64,000 nucleotides of DNA from Arenibacter certesii DSM 19833 (GCF_000429545.1 NZ_AUCB01000032.1:1-64000), one strand, 5' to 3'; shown: positions 17,920 through 27,060, numbered from the stretch's first letter. The notes: generated from the letters alone by a model not told the origin. Translations and numbers: made by a program.

Positions 17920-18930
17920 ATGTTCAACTCAAAAATTATTGGACTTGGTTTTTATGTGCCTGATAATGTAGTCACCAATGCGGATTTGTCCAAAGTGATG
18001 GATACGAATGACGAATGGATCCAAGAGCGTACCGGTATCAAGGAAAGAAGACATGTAATTAAAGGGGATGGGGATACCACCACTACTATGGGTGTTAAGG
18101 CGGCCAAAATTGCCATTGAACGTGCTGGGATAGATAAGGATGATATAGACTTTATTGTATTTGCCACCTTAAGTCCAGATTATTATTTTCCTGGGCCGGG
18201 GGTGTTGGTGCAACGAGATCTGGGAATTAAAACTGTAGGAGCGTTGGATGTAAGAAACCAGTGTTCTGGTTTTGTTTATGCTTTATCTGTGGCAGATCAA
18301 TATATAAAAACGGGAATGTATAAAAATGTGTTGGTCATTGGCTCAGAGCTGCACTCCCATGGTTTGGATATGACTACTAGGGGAAGGGGAGTTTCTGTAA
18401 TTTTTGGTGATGGCGCAGGCGCTGCGGTACTGAGTAGGGAGGAAGATGCTAAAAAGGGTATACTATCTACCCACTTGCACTCCGAAGGCCAACATGCAGA
18501 AGAATTGTCGCTAATTGCCCCTGGGATGGGTAAGCGTTGGGTAAACGATATTTTGGCGGATAACGACCCCAATGATGAGTCTTACTTTCCGTATATGAAC
18601 GGTCAATTTGTATTTAAAAATGCAGTGGTCCGTTTTAGTGAAGTTATTGTCGAGGGATTAAAAGCTAATAATTTAGAAGCTAAAGATATTAATATGTTGG
18701 TGCCACATCAGGCGAACTTAAGAATCTCCCAGTTCATTCAGAAAAAGTTTGGTCTGCAAGATGATCAGGTATTCAATAATATTATGAATTATGGGAATAC
18801 CACAGCTGCTTCTATTCCTATTGCACTAACCGAAGCTTGGGAGCAAGATAAAATAAAGTCAGGAGACTTGGTCGTGCTTGCTGCTTTTGGTAGTGGATTT
18901 ACCTGGGGGAGTGTTATTATTAGATGGTAG
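17920..18930 (+). CDS. 3-oxoacyl-ACP synthase III family protein (FabH-like)
   Basis: 336 residues. The thiolase-fold active site is complete: Cys115 in DVRNQCSGFVYAL, His in VPHQANLRISQ, and Asn in NYGNTTAASIPIAL. The N-terminal segment NDEWIQERTGIKERR is typical. It condenses an acyl-CoA with malonyl-ACP to start fatty-acid synthesis. It is about 15-20 residues longer than housekeeping FabH, and no fab or plsX genes are adjacent, so a specialised ketosynthase is possible. A strong terminator follows at 18961-18988. Confidence 0.88.
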   Translation: MFNSKIIGLGFYVPDNVVTNADLSKVMDTNDEWIQERTGIKERRHVIKGDGDTTTTMGVKAAKIAIERAGIDKDDIDFIVFATLSPDYYFPGPGVLVQRDLGIKTVGALDVRNQCSGFVYALSVADQYIKTGMYKNVLVIGSELHSHGLDMTTRGRGVSVIFGDGAGAAVLSREEDAKKGILSTHLHSEGQHAEELSLIAPGMGKRWVNDILADNDPNDESYFPYMNGQFVFKNAVVRFSEVIVEGLKANNLEAKDINMLVPHQANLRISQFIQKKFGLQDDQVFNNIMNYGNTTAASIPIALTEAWEQDKIKSGDLVVLAAFGSGFTWGSVIIRW

Positions 18931-18960
18931 TTAAACAATAATTTTATTTATAAATAAAAC

Positions 18961-18988
18961 GAAACCCGGAACAGAAGCTCCGGGTTTC
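18961..18988 (+). terminator. intrinsic terminator after the FabH-like gene
   Basis: GAAACCCGGA, an 8-nt loop, TCCGGGTTTC: a perfect 10-bp stem starting 30 bp after the stop codon. Confidence 0.8.
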
Positions 18989-19321
18989 TTCATTGATAAA
19001 CTATACTAAACACTAACCATTAACTATAAAAATACAGTCGTATCAATGATTGATATCATTATACTCCTAAAGTAAGGGGTTTTTGACCTCTTATAACGCT
19101 GTTTAACATTATTTAACTCACGTTTTAACATTGTAAAGGATTCATAATCTATGGATTACTGTTAATGTCATGCCCCTTAAATAGGCAGCTATTTTTCACC
19201 TTCATTAACTGGCTTGGCTACCAGTAGGATAACAGTAGGGATAATTAGATTGAAGCGATATTTGGATAACGGACGAGGGCTTTTTAAAGTGACGCTACTT
19301 TTGCTTTTAGTTTTAGCAAAA
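18989..19321. other. intergenic region between convergent genes
   Basis: About 330 bp with no ORF or RNA gene that I can support. It contains nested palindromes at 19041-19060 (AATGAT, TGAT, ATCATT, and overlapping TATCA/TGATA). Nothing else is evident. Confidence 0.4.
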
Positions 19322-20797
19322 TTAGGCGATACTTGGCTTTTCCTTTATTCTGATAAACCAAAGTCCAATAAATGTTATTAAACCGTTTATAGGCAGTAAT
19401 TCATAACCTACCTGATAGCCCCCAATAACTTCTGATGGAATATTGGCAAGCAACACAATTAGTAGCACGGAAATCACTGAAACCAGTGCTGCATATTTAT
19501 CCTTAATTTGATATTTGGTAATAATACCAAAGGAAAATAATCCTAATAGTGGGCCATAGGTATAAGTGGCAACGGTTAGGAGTCCATCTATGACATTCTT
19601 GTCCAGTATATGTTTAAAAATTATTATAACTATAATGAGTAGCATGCTCATTCCTATGTGTGTTCTTTTTCGGATGGATTTTTGTTTGGCCTCCGGTTGT
19701 TTGCTGATATTTAAAAAGTCTACACAGAAGGACGTTGTAAGTGCAGTAAGCGCACTATCTGCACTACTATAGGCTGCAGCGATCAATCCTAGCATAAAAG
19801 TTATGGCTACCGTAATCCCTAGTCCACTGTTAATGGCGATTTCAGGAAATAATAGGTCGGCCTTAGGGGAGCCATCCATTAAAGGAATGCCTATATTAAA
19901 TTTGTTGGCATAGATAAATAATAGAGCTCCTAATAATAGAAATGCAAAGTTAACAACAATAAGTACCAAGCTAAAGGAGACTACATTTTTCTGGGCATCC
20001 TTTAGATTTTTGCAGGTGAGGTTTTTTTGCATCATATCCTGATCTAGGCCTGTCATACATATTGCAATAAACATCCCTCCAAGAAAGGATTTTACAAAAT
20101 GTACCTTATTAAAAAAGTCATCGGTAAAGAAAACAGTATTGTATTTTTTTAATTCATCGGAGGCCAAGAATTCTGTAAAACTCCAACCTAATTCTTGATT
20201 AATTTGAAAAATAGACAAGCCAACAGCAATTAGCATAAATAACGTCTGTAAGGTATCGGTCCAAACAATGGTCTTTATTCCGCCTCTAAAGGTGTATATC
20301 CATATCAGTAGGATAGACAGGGTCACAGTGATCTCAAAGGGAACGTTCCAAGCATCAAAGACAAACTGCTGCAATACTATCGCTACCAGAAAGAGTCTAA
20401 AAGAAGCTCCTAAAACTCTGGATATAAAAAAGAAAAATGCCCCTGTCTTATAGCTGACCACCCCAAACCGCCCCTCAAGATACTCGTAAATGGAGGTCAC
20501 ATTTAATCTGTAATAAATAGGCAATAGCACGTAGGCAATTACCAAATACCCTGCCAAGTATCCAAATACTACCTGCATATAACTGAATTCTGAACCTTCT
20601 ACCCACCCTGGTACAGATATAAAAGTAACTCCAGATAGTGAGGCCCCTATCATGCCAAAGGCCACTAAAAACCAAGGGGACTGTTTACCTGCCTTAAAAA
20701 AATCTACATTGGAATCATTTTTTCCAGTGAAATAAGAAATTAATAAAAGCAATAGGAAATAACAGCCTATCAACACTAAAATAAGAGTAGGGGTCAT
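19322..20797 (-). CDS. sodium:solute symporter family protein
   Basis: 491 residues from ATG at 20797; a TTG two codons upstream is less likely. There are about 13 hydrophobic helices in the SSS (LeuT-fold) order. Family markers are [14 protein letters not shown] early, [48 protein letters not shown] and [18 protein letters not shown]. It couples sodium influx to uptake of an organic solute at the inner membrane. The solute cannot be read from the sequence, and no catabolic gene sits nearby. Confidence 0.9.
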   Translation of the reverse strand: MTPTLILVLIGCYFLLLLLISYFTGKNDSNVDFFKAGKQSPWFLVAFGMIGASLSGVTFISVPGWVEGSEFSYMQVVFGYLAGYLVIAYVLLPIYYRLNVTSIYEYLEGRFGVVSYKTGAFFFFISRVLGASFRLFLVAIVLQQFVFDAWNVPFEITVTLSILLIWIYTFRGGIKTIVWTDTLQTLFMLIAVGLSIFQINQELGWSFTEFLASDELKKYNTVFFTDDFFNKVHFVKSFLGGMFIAICMTGLDQDMMQKNLTCKNLKDAQKNVVSFSLVLIVVNFAFLLLGALLFIYANKFNIGIPLMDGSPKADLLFPEIAINSGLGITVAITFMLGLIAAAYSSADSALTALTTSFCVDFLNISKQPEAKQKSIRKRTHIGMSMLLIIVIIIFKHILDKNVIDGLLTVATYTYGPLLGLFSFGIITKYQIKDKYAALVSVISVLLIVLLANIPSEVIGGYQVGYELLPINGLITFIGLWFIRIKEKPSIA

Positions 20798-20935
20798 ATT
20801 CAATAATTAAGCTGGCAAAGTACAAAAAACAAACAAATTACAATCAATGGATCTAAAGCAGCAAAATAAGCGGTCAGAGGCTATTCTAAATTATTTCTTT
20901 TCATTGGATGATTCCTATTAAATACTTTAAAATTG

Positions 20936-20943
20936 TAATTTTG
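20936..20943 (+). promoter_or_regulatory. -7 promoter element just before recR
   Basis: TAATTTTG, an exact TAnnTTTG match, ends only 5 bp before the recR ATG. If used, transcription would begin at or next to the start codon. No TTG is present 17-23 bp upstream. Confidence 0.4.
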
Positions 20944-20948
20944 TATTT

Positions 20949-21566
20949 ATGGAATTTTCTTCTAAACTATTGGAAAACGCAGTCTATGAAGTATCCCAAT
21001 TACCTGGGATTGGGAAGCGTACGGCATTGAGGTTGGTGCTCCATCTATTAAAGCAGCCCAATGAGCAGACCACAAGATTGACTAGCGCTTTGGTGAATTT
21101 AAAGAGCAATATCAAATTTTGCAAAAACTGTCACAACATTTCAGATGTGATACTGTGTGAAATCTGTGCCAATCCAAAAAGGGATCAGACCACAGTTTGT
21201 GTGGTAGAGGATATCCGTGATGTTATGGCAATAGAGAATACCGATCAATTTAAGGGACTCTACCATGTTCTTGGGGGAAAAATATCACCTATGGAAGGGG
21301 TAGGACCTCAAGATTTAACGATAGCTTCATTGATAGGAAAAGTGAAGCAAGGAGAAATAAAAGAACTTATTTTTGCATTAAGTTCTACCATGGAGGGGGA
21401 TACCACTAACTTTTATATCTTTAAGCAGTTGGAGGGAACTGAAATTAAAACCTCTACAATTGCTAGGGGAATTGCTATAGGGGACGAATTGGAATATGCC
21501 GATGAGGTAACCTTGGGAAGGAGTATTTTAAATAGGATTCCTTTTGAGAATTCCTTAAAGGCGTAA
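20949..21566 (+). CDS. recR: recombination mediator protein RecR
   Basis: 205 residues, standard length. The helix-hairpin-helix region is [17 protein letters not shown]. The Cys4 zinc motif is [10 protein letters not shown] to [10 protein letters not shown]. The Toprim domain contains [16 protein letters not shown] and [14 protein letters not shown]. It works with RecO/RecF in loading RecA at gaps. The gene stands alone between a divergent symporter and the E2 gene. No later Met could be the start, so a promoter-like element only 5 bp upstream implies a leaderless or nearly leaderless mRNA. Confidence 0.95.
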   Translation: MEFSSKLLENAVYEVSQLPGIGKRTALRLVLHLLKQPNEQTTRLTSALVNLKSNIKFCKNCHNISDVILCEICANPKRDQTTVCVVEDIRDVMAIENTDQFKGLYHVLGGKISPMEGVGPQDLTIASLIGKVKQGEIKELIFALSSTMEGDTTNFYIFKQLEGTEIKTSTIARGIAIGDELEYADEVTLGRSILNRIPFENSLKA

Positions 21567-21618
21567 TTGAAATAAAATAAGTGATAAATAAAAGTGAATA
21601 TTGTGGTCGCTAATTTAT

Positions 21619-21626
21619 TATTTTTG
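21619..21626 (+). promoter_or_regulatory. -7 promoter element for the E2 gene
   Basis: TATTTTTG, an exact TAnnTTTG match, about 38 bp before the ATG at 21664. A TTG at 21601-21603 is only 15 bp upstream. The element overlaps the longer in-frame extension from 21601, arguing against that start. Confidence 0.5.
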
Positions 21627-21663
21627 CAAAATATTAATCATTATAAGTCTATTAAATACGAAT

Positions 21664-23013
21664 ATGTCAAAGTTTGAACTAAAATTACCGCAGATGGGTG
21701 AGAGTGTAGCGGAAGCTACCCTAACCACATGGCTTAAGGAAGTAGGGGATGTTATAGAAATGGATGAAGCTGTTTTTGAAATTGCGACCGATAAGGTAGA
21801 TTCTGAAGTTCCCAGTGAGGTAGATGGAGTTCTGGTGGAGAAATTATTCGAAATAGATGATGTGATAAAAGTGGGGCAGACCGTAGCGATCATTGAAATA
21901 AATGGCGCTGGGGATCACACTTCGGAAACTGTTGAGTTAGAAGCCACTGCCGATGTTCCTGTAGCCCAAGTAAAAGCCGTTGAGAAAACGGTAGAGATAG
22001 CAAAACAAGATGCCTCTCCTGCAATTATAGATTTTAAGGAGTCAGATAGATTTTATTCTCCCTTAGTTAAAAATATCGCCAAACAGGAAGGGATTTCAGT
22101 AGCGGAGTTAGATGCTATTTCCGGAACAGGTAGTGAAGGTAGGGTGACTAAAAATGATATCTTGGAGTACATTGCCGATCGAAAATATGCAAAAGATCAG
22201 GTTTCTAATGTAGCTCAAGGTGTTAGTGAGACATCGGTTCAAAAACCAACACCGGTGAAATCACCAGAAGTCAAGCCAAATGTTGGTGTAGCACAAACAG
22301 TTAATGGGGATGAGCATATTCCATTGACACGTATGGGCAAATTAATAGCCCATCATATGACCGCAAGTTTAGCGACTTCTGCCCACGTACAAAGTTTTGT
22401 AGAGGTAGACGTAACTAAGGTGGTAAATTGGCGAAATAAGGTGAAAGATAGTTTTGAAAAAAGAGAAGGAGAGAAATTAACTTTTACTCCAATCTTTATG
22501 GAAGCAGTAGCCCTAGCCTTAAAAAAATACCCTATGATAAATATCTCCTTGGAAGGGGATACCGTAATTAAGAAGAAAAACATAAATATAGGTATGGCGG
22601 CGGCCTTGCCAGATGGGAATTTGATTGTTCCGGTAATAAAAAACGCGGATCAATTAAACTTGGTTGGGATGGCAAAAGCGGTGAACGATTTGGCAAAAAG
22701 AGCTAGGACCAATGCATTAAAGCCCGATGAGGTCAAAGAAGGGACCTATACGGTTACCAATGTGGGTACCTTTGGAAGTATTTTTGGGACTCCCATTATA
22801 AATCAGCCCCAAGTGGGGATTCTAGCCTTAGGAGCTATTAGAAAAATACCTGCAGTAGTGGAGACTAAAGAGGGTGATTTTATTGCTATCAGAAGCAAAA
22901 TGTATCTTTCTCATAGCTATGACCATAGGGTTGTTAACGGTGCTTTGGGTGGAATGTTTGTAAAAGCGGTGGCCGATTACCTAGAAGCTTGGGACGTAAA
23001 CAGGGAGGTTTAA
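21664..23013 (+). CDS. 2-oxo acid dehydrogenase E2, dihydrolipoamide acyltransferase
   Basis: 449 residues from ATG 21664. Domain order: lipoyl domain (residues 1-77) with lipoylated Lys in EIATDKVDSEVPSEV; a flexible Val/Glu/Ala linker; a peripheral subunit-binding domain (about 130-168, SPLVKNIAKQEGIS then GTGSEGRVTKNDIL); a second linker; and the catalytic domain from about 215. This fits the branched-chain or 2-oxoacid dehydrogenase family. The catalytic motif reads SYDHRVVNGALGG, with Asn where the classical HRxxDG has Asp. No E1 or E3 gene is adjacent, so which complex it serves is not settled here. Confidence 0.88.
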   Translation: MSKFELKLPQMGESVAEATLTTWLKEVGDVIEMDEAVFEIATDKVDSEVPSEVDGVLVEKLFEIDDVIKVGQTVAIIEINGAGDHTSETVELEATADVPVAQVKAVEKTVEIAKQDASPAIIDFKESDRFYSPLVKNIAKQEGISVAELDAISGTGSEGRVTKNDILEYIADRKYAKDQVSNVAQGVSETSVQKPTPVKSPEVKPNVGVAQTVNGDEHIPLTRMGKLIAHHMTASLATSAHVQSFVEVDVTKVVNWRNKVKDSFEKREGEKLTFTPIFMEAVALALKKYPMINISLEGDTVIKKKNINIGMAAALPDGNLIVPVIKNADQLNLVGMAKAVNDLAKRARTNALKPDEVKEGTYTVTNVGTFGSIFGTPIINQPQVGILALGAIRKIPAVVETKEGDFIAIRSKMYLSHSYDHRVVNGALGGMFVKAVADYLEAWDVNREV

Positions 23014-23216
23014 AACCTTTGGTTTGCGTAGTGTTGGATTCTAGAGTGCTTTTAGTGTAGATTACGTGCTGATAGCGTTAGTCAGACGAAGCGCTTGTTT
23101 TCATTATTCCGGTTTTTTATACTTTTATTTAGATATGTTGTTCCTCTAAAATCCATTAATCTGTATTTTAGACCGTATCTTTATGAATAATTATTATTGC
23201 AAAAACATATTTTAAC

Positions 23217-23993
23217 ATGCAGCTAAAGCTTACAAAGCCAATTTGTTTTTTTGACTTAGAGACAACGGGAACCAATGTAGCAAAAGATAGGATCGTAGAA
23301 ATTGCTATTTTAAAGGTACACCCAAACGGGAATAAGGAAAGTAAAACGTGGTTGGTAAATCCAGAAATGCATATTCCGGATGAAGTTGTTGCCATTCACG
23401 GTATTTCCAATGAAAAGGTGGCGAATGAACCTACCTTTAAACAGCTTTCTAGAGAAATTTATCAAATGATCAAGGATTGTGATCTTGGTGGTTATAATTC
23501 GGACCGTTTTGATATTCCACTACTGGCGGAGGAAATGTTACGGGCAGAAATAGATTTTGATATGAAAAGTACAGTTTCGGTAGATGTGCAGACTATTTTC
23601 CATAAAATGGAAAAACGTACCTTGGAAGCCGCCTATAAATTTTATTGCGATAAGGATCTAAAAAATGCGCACAGTGCAGAAGCTGATACTTTGGCCACCT
23701 ATGAGGTGCTTTTGTCTCAATTGGAGCGCTACCCAGAACTTGAAAATAACGTTAAGAAGTTGTCTGAATTTACCACGCGAAAGCAATCGGTAGATTTTGC
23801 CGGATTTATTGCGTTGGACAAGGACGGAGAAGAGATTTTTTCCTTTGGAAAGCACAAGGGTAAAAAAGTTCATGACGTGCTAGAGAAGGAGCCAGGGTAT
23901 TTTGGATGGATACTTAACGCCGATTTTCCACTGTACACAAAAAAAGTGTTGACTCAGATAAAGTTGAGCAAGCTAAATAATAAGTTAAGTTAA
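23217..23993 (+). CDS. DEDDh 3'-5' exonuclease with C-terminal DUF3820-like domain
   Basis: 258 residues. Exo I is FFDLETTGTNVAKDRIVEIA, Exo II is GYNSDRFDIPLLAEE, and Exo III is NAHSAEADTLATYEVL with the catalytic His and Asp. The C-terminus (about 195-250) has FGKHKGKKVHDVLEKEP followed by GYFGWIL, the signature of DUF3820, which is often fused to DnaQ-like exonucleases. It resembles the epsilon proofreading subunit, but being a separate protein with this extra domain it may be an accessory nuclease. Confidence 0.88.
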   Translation: MQLKLTKPICFFDLETTGTNVAKDRIVEIAILKVHPNGNKESKTWLVNPEMHIPDEVVAIHGISNEKVANEPTFKQLSREIYQMIKDCDLGGYNSDRFDIPLLAEEMLRAEIDFDMKSTVSVDVQTIFHKMEKRTLEAAYKFYCDKDLKNAHSAEADTLATYEVLLSQLERYPELENNVKKLSEFTTRKQSVDFAGFIALDKDGEEIFSFGKHKGKKVHDVLEKEPGYFGWILNADFPLYTKKVLTQIKLSKLNNKLS

Positions 23994-24106
23994 TTGAGCG
24001 ATTTCTTTTCTTAATTGGTACTTGTTAAATTCTTCTATTTTTCCATAGAATCAATTTGAGCGATTAATTAGTCTAAAAAAAGTAAGAAACTTCGCAACTA
24101 TATCTT

Positions 24107-24114
24107 TATGTTTG
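24107..24114 (+). promoter_or_regulatory. -7 promoter element for the FAH-Hpt-cinA operon
   Basis: TATGTTTG, an exact TAnnTTTG match 53 bp before the ATG of the FAH-family gene. No good -33 TTG is seen. Confidence 0.4.
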
Positions 24115-24167
24115 ATCTTTGAGTTTAAATTGATGTTTTACATAACCTTAATCAACCTGCATTTCTA

Positions 24168-24779
24168 ATGAAGATTATTTGTATTGGTCGCAATTATGTA
24201 GATCATATAACGGAACTAAATAACGAGAAGCCAAATGAGCCGGTTGTTTTTATAAAGCCAGATTCCGCTGTTTTGCCAAAAGAACAGGATTTTTATATTC
24301 CTGAATTCTCCCAAGATGTCCATCATGAGGTTGAAGTTTTGGTAAAGATTAAAAAAGTGGGAAAGCATATAGACGTGAACTTTGCCCATAATTATTATGA
24401 CGAAATAGGATTGGGTATAGATTTCACGGCTAGAGATCTACAATCTCAATTAAAGGAAAAAGGACTACCCTGGGAAAAGGCAAAAGGTTTTGACGGTGCT
24501 GCGGTTGTGGGAACTTGGTTGCCAAAATCTGATTTTAAGGATTTAAATAATTTAAATTTCCAACTTAAAAGAAATAATGAAGTGGTTCAGGAAGGAAATA
24601 CAAGTCACATGATTTGGAAAATTGATGAGCTCATTTCCTACGTCTCTCGTTTTTTTATGTTAAAAAAAGGGGATATTATCTTTACTGGTACTCCAGCGGG
24701 TGTAGGAAAAGTAAATGCAGATGACTACCTTGTTGGTTCTCTTGAAAATACAGAATTGTTCTCTTTAAATATTAAATAA
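24168..24779 (+). CDS. fumarylacetoacetate hydrolase family protein
   Basis: 203 residues, the compact single-domain form. Seen: KIICIGRNYVDHITELN at the N-terminus, EPVVFIKPDSAV, and HHEVEVLVKIKKVGKHID with the metal-binding Glu residues. GLGIDFTARDLQSQLKEKGLPW, KGFDGAAVVG and ITF-type GDIIFTGTPAGVGKV complete the FAH fold. Such enzymes hydrolyse or decarboxylate acylpyruvates or oxaloacetate; the true substrate is not shown. Its stop codon directly abuts the ATG of the Hpt gene, so they form an operon with cinA. Confidence 0.9.
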   Translation: MKIICIGRNYVDHITELNNEKPNEPVVFIKPDSAVLPKEQDFYIPEFSQDVHHEVEVLVKIKKVGKHIDVNFAHNYYDEIGLGIDFTARDLQSQLKEKGLPWEKAKGFDGAAVVGTWLPKSDFKDLNNLNFQLKRNNEVVQEGNTSHMIWKIDELISYVSRFFMLKKGDIIFTGTPAGVGKVNADDYLVGSLENTELFSLNIK

Positions 24780-25118
24780 ATGATTTATAATCTGGATAAA
24801 ATAAATGAAATGGCAGATGGGGATGAGGAATTTGTCCGATCTGTTGTTGCTGTATTTTTAGAAGAAGTGCCCCAGGACCTAGATGAGCTGGCGAAGGTGT
24901 TAGAACATAAAGACTATACGAGTGTCTATAAATTGGCGCACAAAATTAAGCCTAATGTGGAATTGTTGGGTATGGAGCAGTCACGAGCCATGGCGTTGGA
25001 GATAGAAACCCTTGGTAGAAATATGGAGAATATCCCTGAAATAGATCGATTGGTCCCATTGCTTAAGAAAGATGTTTATCAAGTGATTACGGAGCTTAAA
25101 AATGATTTTAATCTTTAA
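24780..25118 (+). CDS. Hpt domain phosphotransfer protein
   Basis: 112 residues, essentially one Hpt four-helix bundle. The segment VRSVVAVFLEEVPQDLDEL is followed by VYKLAHKIKPNVELLGM, where the His would accept phosphate from a response-regulator aspartate. It starts immediately after the FAH stop codon, and its own stop overlaps the cinA ATG (TAATG). No sensor kinase or response regulator is encoded in the window, so its phosphorelay partners must be elsewhere. Confidence 0.85.
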   Translation: MIYNLDKINEMADGDEEFVRSVVAVFLEEVPQDLDELAKVLEHKDYTSVYKLAHKIKPNVELLGMEQSRAMALEIETLGRNMENIPEIDRLVPLLKKDVYQVITELKNDFNL

Positions 25119-26365
25119 TGTTTGCTGAGATAATTACCATAGGGGATGAAATCTTAATTGGCCAGATCATAGATACCAATTCTGCTTTCATTGCTCAAGA
25201 ATTAAATAAAATTGGTGTTTCTGTTTACCAGATCAGTTCGGTGCAGGATGATAGGGAGCACATTTTGCAGGCTATTAAGGAAGCCGAGTCTAGGTCCGAT
25301 GTCATTATTGTGACCGGCGGACTTGGCCCTACCAAAGACGATATCACCAAGCATACCTTGTGCGAATATTTTGGCGACACCTTAGTAGAGAATAAAGCAG
25401 TGCTTTTGCACATAGAGGAAATTTTTAAAAAGTTTATCTCTACGCCTATTTCCGATATGAACAGAAAGCAGGCGTGGGTTCTAAGTAGGGCAGAAGTACT
25501 CCATAATGAGTATGGAACTGCGCCCGGTATGTGGATCCACAGAAATGGAAAAGTGGTCGTTTCCTTACCGGGAGTGCCCTTTGAAATGAAGAACTTGATC
25601 ACGAGTGGGGTAATCCCGAAAATCATAGCTGAGTTTAAGCGTCCCTTTATCGTCCATAAGACCATAATCACTTATGGGATGGGGGAAAGTGCCATTGCGG
25701 AGATCCTCGATCCAGTAGAGGTGGAGCTGCCCGCTGAGGTGAAGCTTGCTTACCTGCCCAGTTTGGGGTCGGTTCGGTTAAGGCTTACTGGAAAGGGGCC
25801 CGATAAACAGAGGTTAATCAATTTAATAGAGGTGGAGGCCAATAAGATTAAGGTCTTATTGAAAGATTATATCTTTGGGGAAGATGGTGGGGAGCCTTTA
25901 GAAGTTATTGTTGCCAATTTATTAACGCGGCTGAAAATGACCCTAGGTACGGCAGAAAGCTTTACTGGAGGTAGAATAGCTCAAAAAATAACCAGTATTC
26001 CAGGGGCTTCGGTCTATTTTAAAGGTAGTGTGGTATGTTATGCCACCCAAGTTAAAATAGAGGTTCTTAAGGTGCCTCAGGCCTTGGTGGAGCAGTATTC
26101 TGTGGTAAGTGCCCAAGTGGCAAAGGCTATGGCCATGAACCTTAAGGAATTGTTGAAAACCGATTTTGCCATTGCTACAACTGGTAATGCGGGACCCACA
26201 AAAGGGGATTCGGATGCCGAAGTAGGAACGGTGTTTATCGCTATAGCGACTCCAAAAGAGGTTGTAGTAGAAAAATTCTTAATGGGTAGTCAAAGAGATA
26301 GGGTAGTGCAAAAGTCTGTAAATAAGGCGTTTGAGTTGTTGCAAAAAGAAATTTCAAAATTGTGA
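25118..26365 (+). CDS. cinA: CinA family protein, NMN deamidase-related
   Basis: 415 residues, two domains. The N-terminal MoCF/COG1058 domain shows ITIGDEILIGQIIDTNSAF and VTGGLGPTKDDITKHTL, then SLPGVPFEMKNL. The C-terminal CinA domain (about 255-415) has LGTAESFTGGRIAQKI, then GSVVCYATQVKIEVL and TTGNAGPTKGD. The family hydrolyses ADP-ribose and deamidates nicotinamide mononucleotide for NAD recycling. Where most family members have AESCTGG, this one has Phe for Cys. The Ser is kept. The gene is translationally coupled to the Hpt gene. Confidence 0.92.
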   Translation: MFAEIITIGDEILIGQIIDTNSAFIAQELNKIGVSVYQISSVQDDREHILQAIKEAESRSDVIIVTGGLGPTKDDITKHTLCEYFGDTLVENKAVLLHIEEIFKKFISTPISDMNRKQAWVLSRAEVLHNEYGTAPGMWIHRNGKVVVSLPGVPFEMKNLITSGVIPKIIAEFKRPFIVHKTIITYGMGESAIAEILDPVEVELPAEVKLAYLPSLGSVRLRLTGKGPDKQRLINLIEVEANKIKVLLKDYIFGEDGGEPLEVIVANLLTRLKMTLGTAESFTGGRIAQKITSIPGASVYFKGSVVCYATQVKIEVLKVPQALVEQYSVVSAQVAKAMAMNLKELLKTDFAIATTGNAGPTKGDSDAEVGTVFIAIATPKEVVVEKFLMGSQRDRVVQKSVNKAFELLQKEISKL

Positions 26366-26374
26366 CAAAGAATT

Positions 26375-26405
26375 TTGTACGTACCATATAAATAGCTTAA
26401 ATTTG
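26375..26405 (+). promoter_or_regulatory. promoter of rpmB-rpmG-DUF4295
   Basis: TTG at 26375-26377, a 20-bp spacer and TAAATTTG at 26398-26405 match the Bacteroidota TTG-N17-23-TAnnTTTG promoter fully. The predicted leader to the rpmB ATG is about 30 nt. Confidence 0.75.
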
Positions 26406-26438
26406 CACCCTGTTTATAACAAAATTAAAAGTAGCGAG

Positions 26439-26675
26439 ATGTCAAAAGTTTGTGATGTTACTGGAAAGAGAGCCATGTTTGGAAATAATGTGTCCTTCTC
26501 GATTAATAAAACCAGAAGAAGATTTGATGTAAATCTTTCCAAAAAACGTTTCTATATTCCAGAAGAAGACCGTTGGGTAACCTTAAAGGTGTCCGCTAAG
26601 GCTTTAAAGAGTATTAACAAGAAGGGAATTTCCGTTGTTTTGAAAGAAGCAAAAGGGAAAGGATTGATTAAATAA
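26439..26675 (+). CDS. rpmB: 50S ribosomal protein L28
   Basis: 78 residues from ATG 26439, with MSKVCDVTGKRAMFGNNVSF and the basic NKTRRRFDVNLSKKRFYIP. Only one Cys remains of the zinc ribbon found in C+ paralogues, so this is the zinc-free form. A longer in-frame extension upstream would run through the promoter and lacks family similarity. First gene of a three-gene ribosomal operon. Confidence 0.97.
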   Translation: MSKVCDVTGKRAMFGNNVSFSINKTRRRFDVNLSKKRFYIPEEDRWVTLKVSAKALKSINKKGISVVLKEAKGKGLIK

Positions 26676-26695
26676 TCCTGAAATACTAAGATAAA

Positions 26696-26878
26696 ATGGC
26701 AAAGAAAGGTAATAGAATCCAGGTTATTTTGGAATGTACTGAGCATAAGGAGTCTGGCATGCCAGGAACTTCTAGGTACATTACAACCAAAAGCAAAAAG
26801 AATACTCCAGATAGGATGGAAATCAAAAAATTCAATCCTATACTTAAGAGAGTGACAGTTCATAAAGAAATAAAATAA
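26696..26878 (+). CDS. rpmG: 50S ribosomal protein L33
   Basis: 60 residues, [20 protein letters not shown] at the start and [14 protein letters not shown] with the C-terminal [16 protein letters not shown]. It has one Cys and therefore no CxxC pairs, the zinc-independent form. It lies 20 bp after rpmB and 6 bp before the DUF4295 gene. Confidence 0.97.
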   Translation: MAKKGNRIQVILECTEHKESGMPGTSRYITTKSKKNTPDRMEIKKFNPILKRVTVHKEIK

Positions 26879-26884
26879 TACGTC

Positions 26885-27037
26885 ATGGCAAAGAAATCAG
26901 TAGCAACTTTACAAACTAGTTCAAAGAGACTAACTAAGGCTATTAAAATGGTAAAGTCACCAAAATCAGGTGCTTACGTATTTGTAGAGTCGGTTATGCA
27001 ACCAGAATTGGTTAACGACTGGTTGAACAAGAAATAG
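26885..27037 (+). CDS. DUF4295 small protein, candidate ribosomal protein
   Basis: 50 residues: begins MAKKSVATLQTSSKRLTKAI, continues KMVKSPKSGAYVFVESVM and ends QPELVNDWLNKK. It is short, very basic and starts 6 bp after rpmG. DUF4295 is restricted to Bacteroidota and almost always sits here. From memory, the cryo-EM structure of the Flavobacterium johnsoniae ribosome assigned such a protein as an extra large-subunit protein named bL38; I have not been able to verify this. The operon position independently supports a ribosomal role. Confidence 0.9.
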   Translation: MAKKSVATLQTSSKRLTKAIKMVKSPKSGAYVFVESVMQPELVNDWLNKK

Positions 27038-27060
27038 AAATCCTTTTTAATGGATTATAT

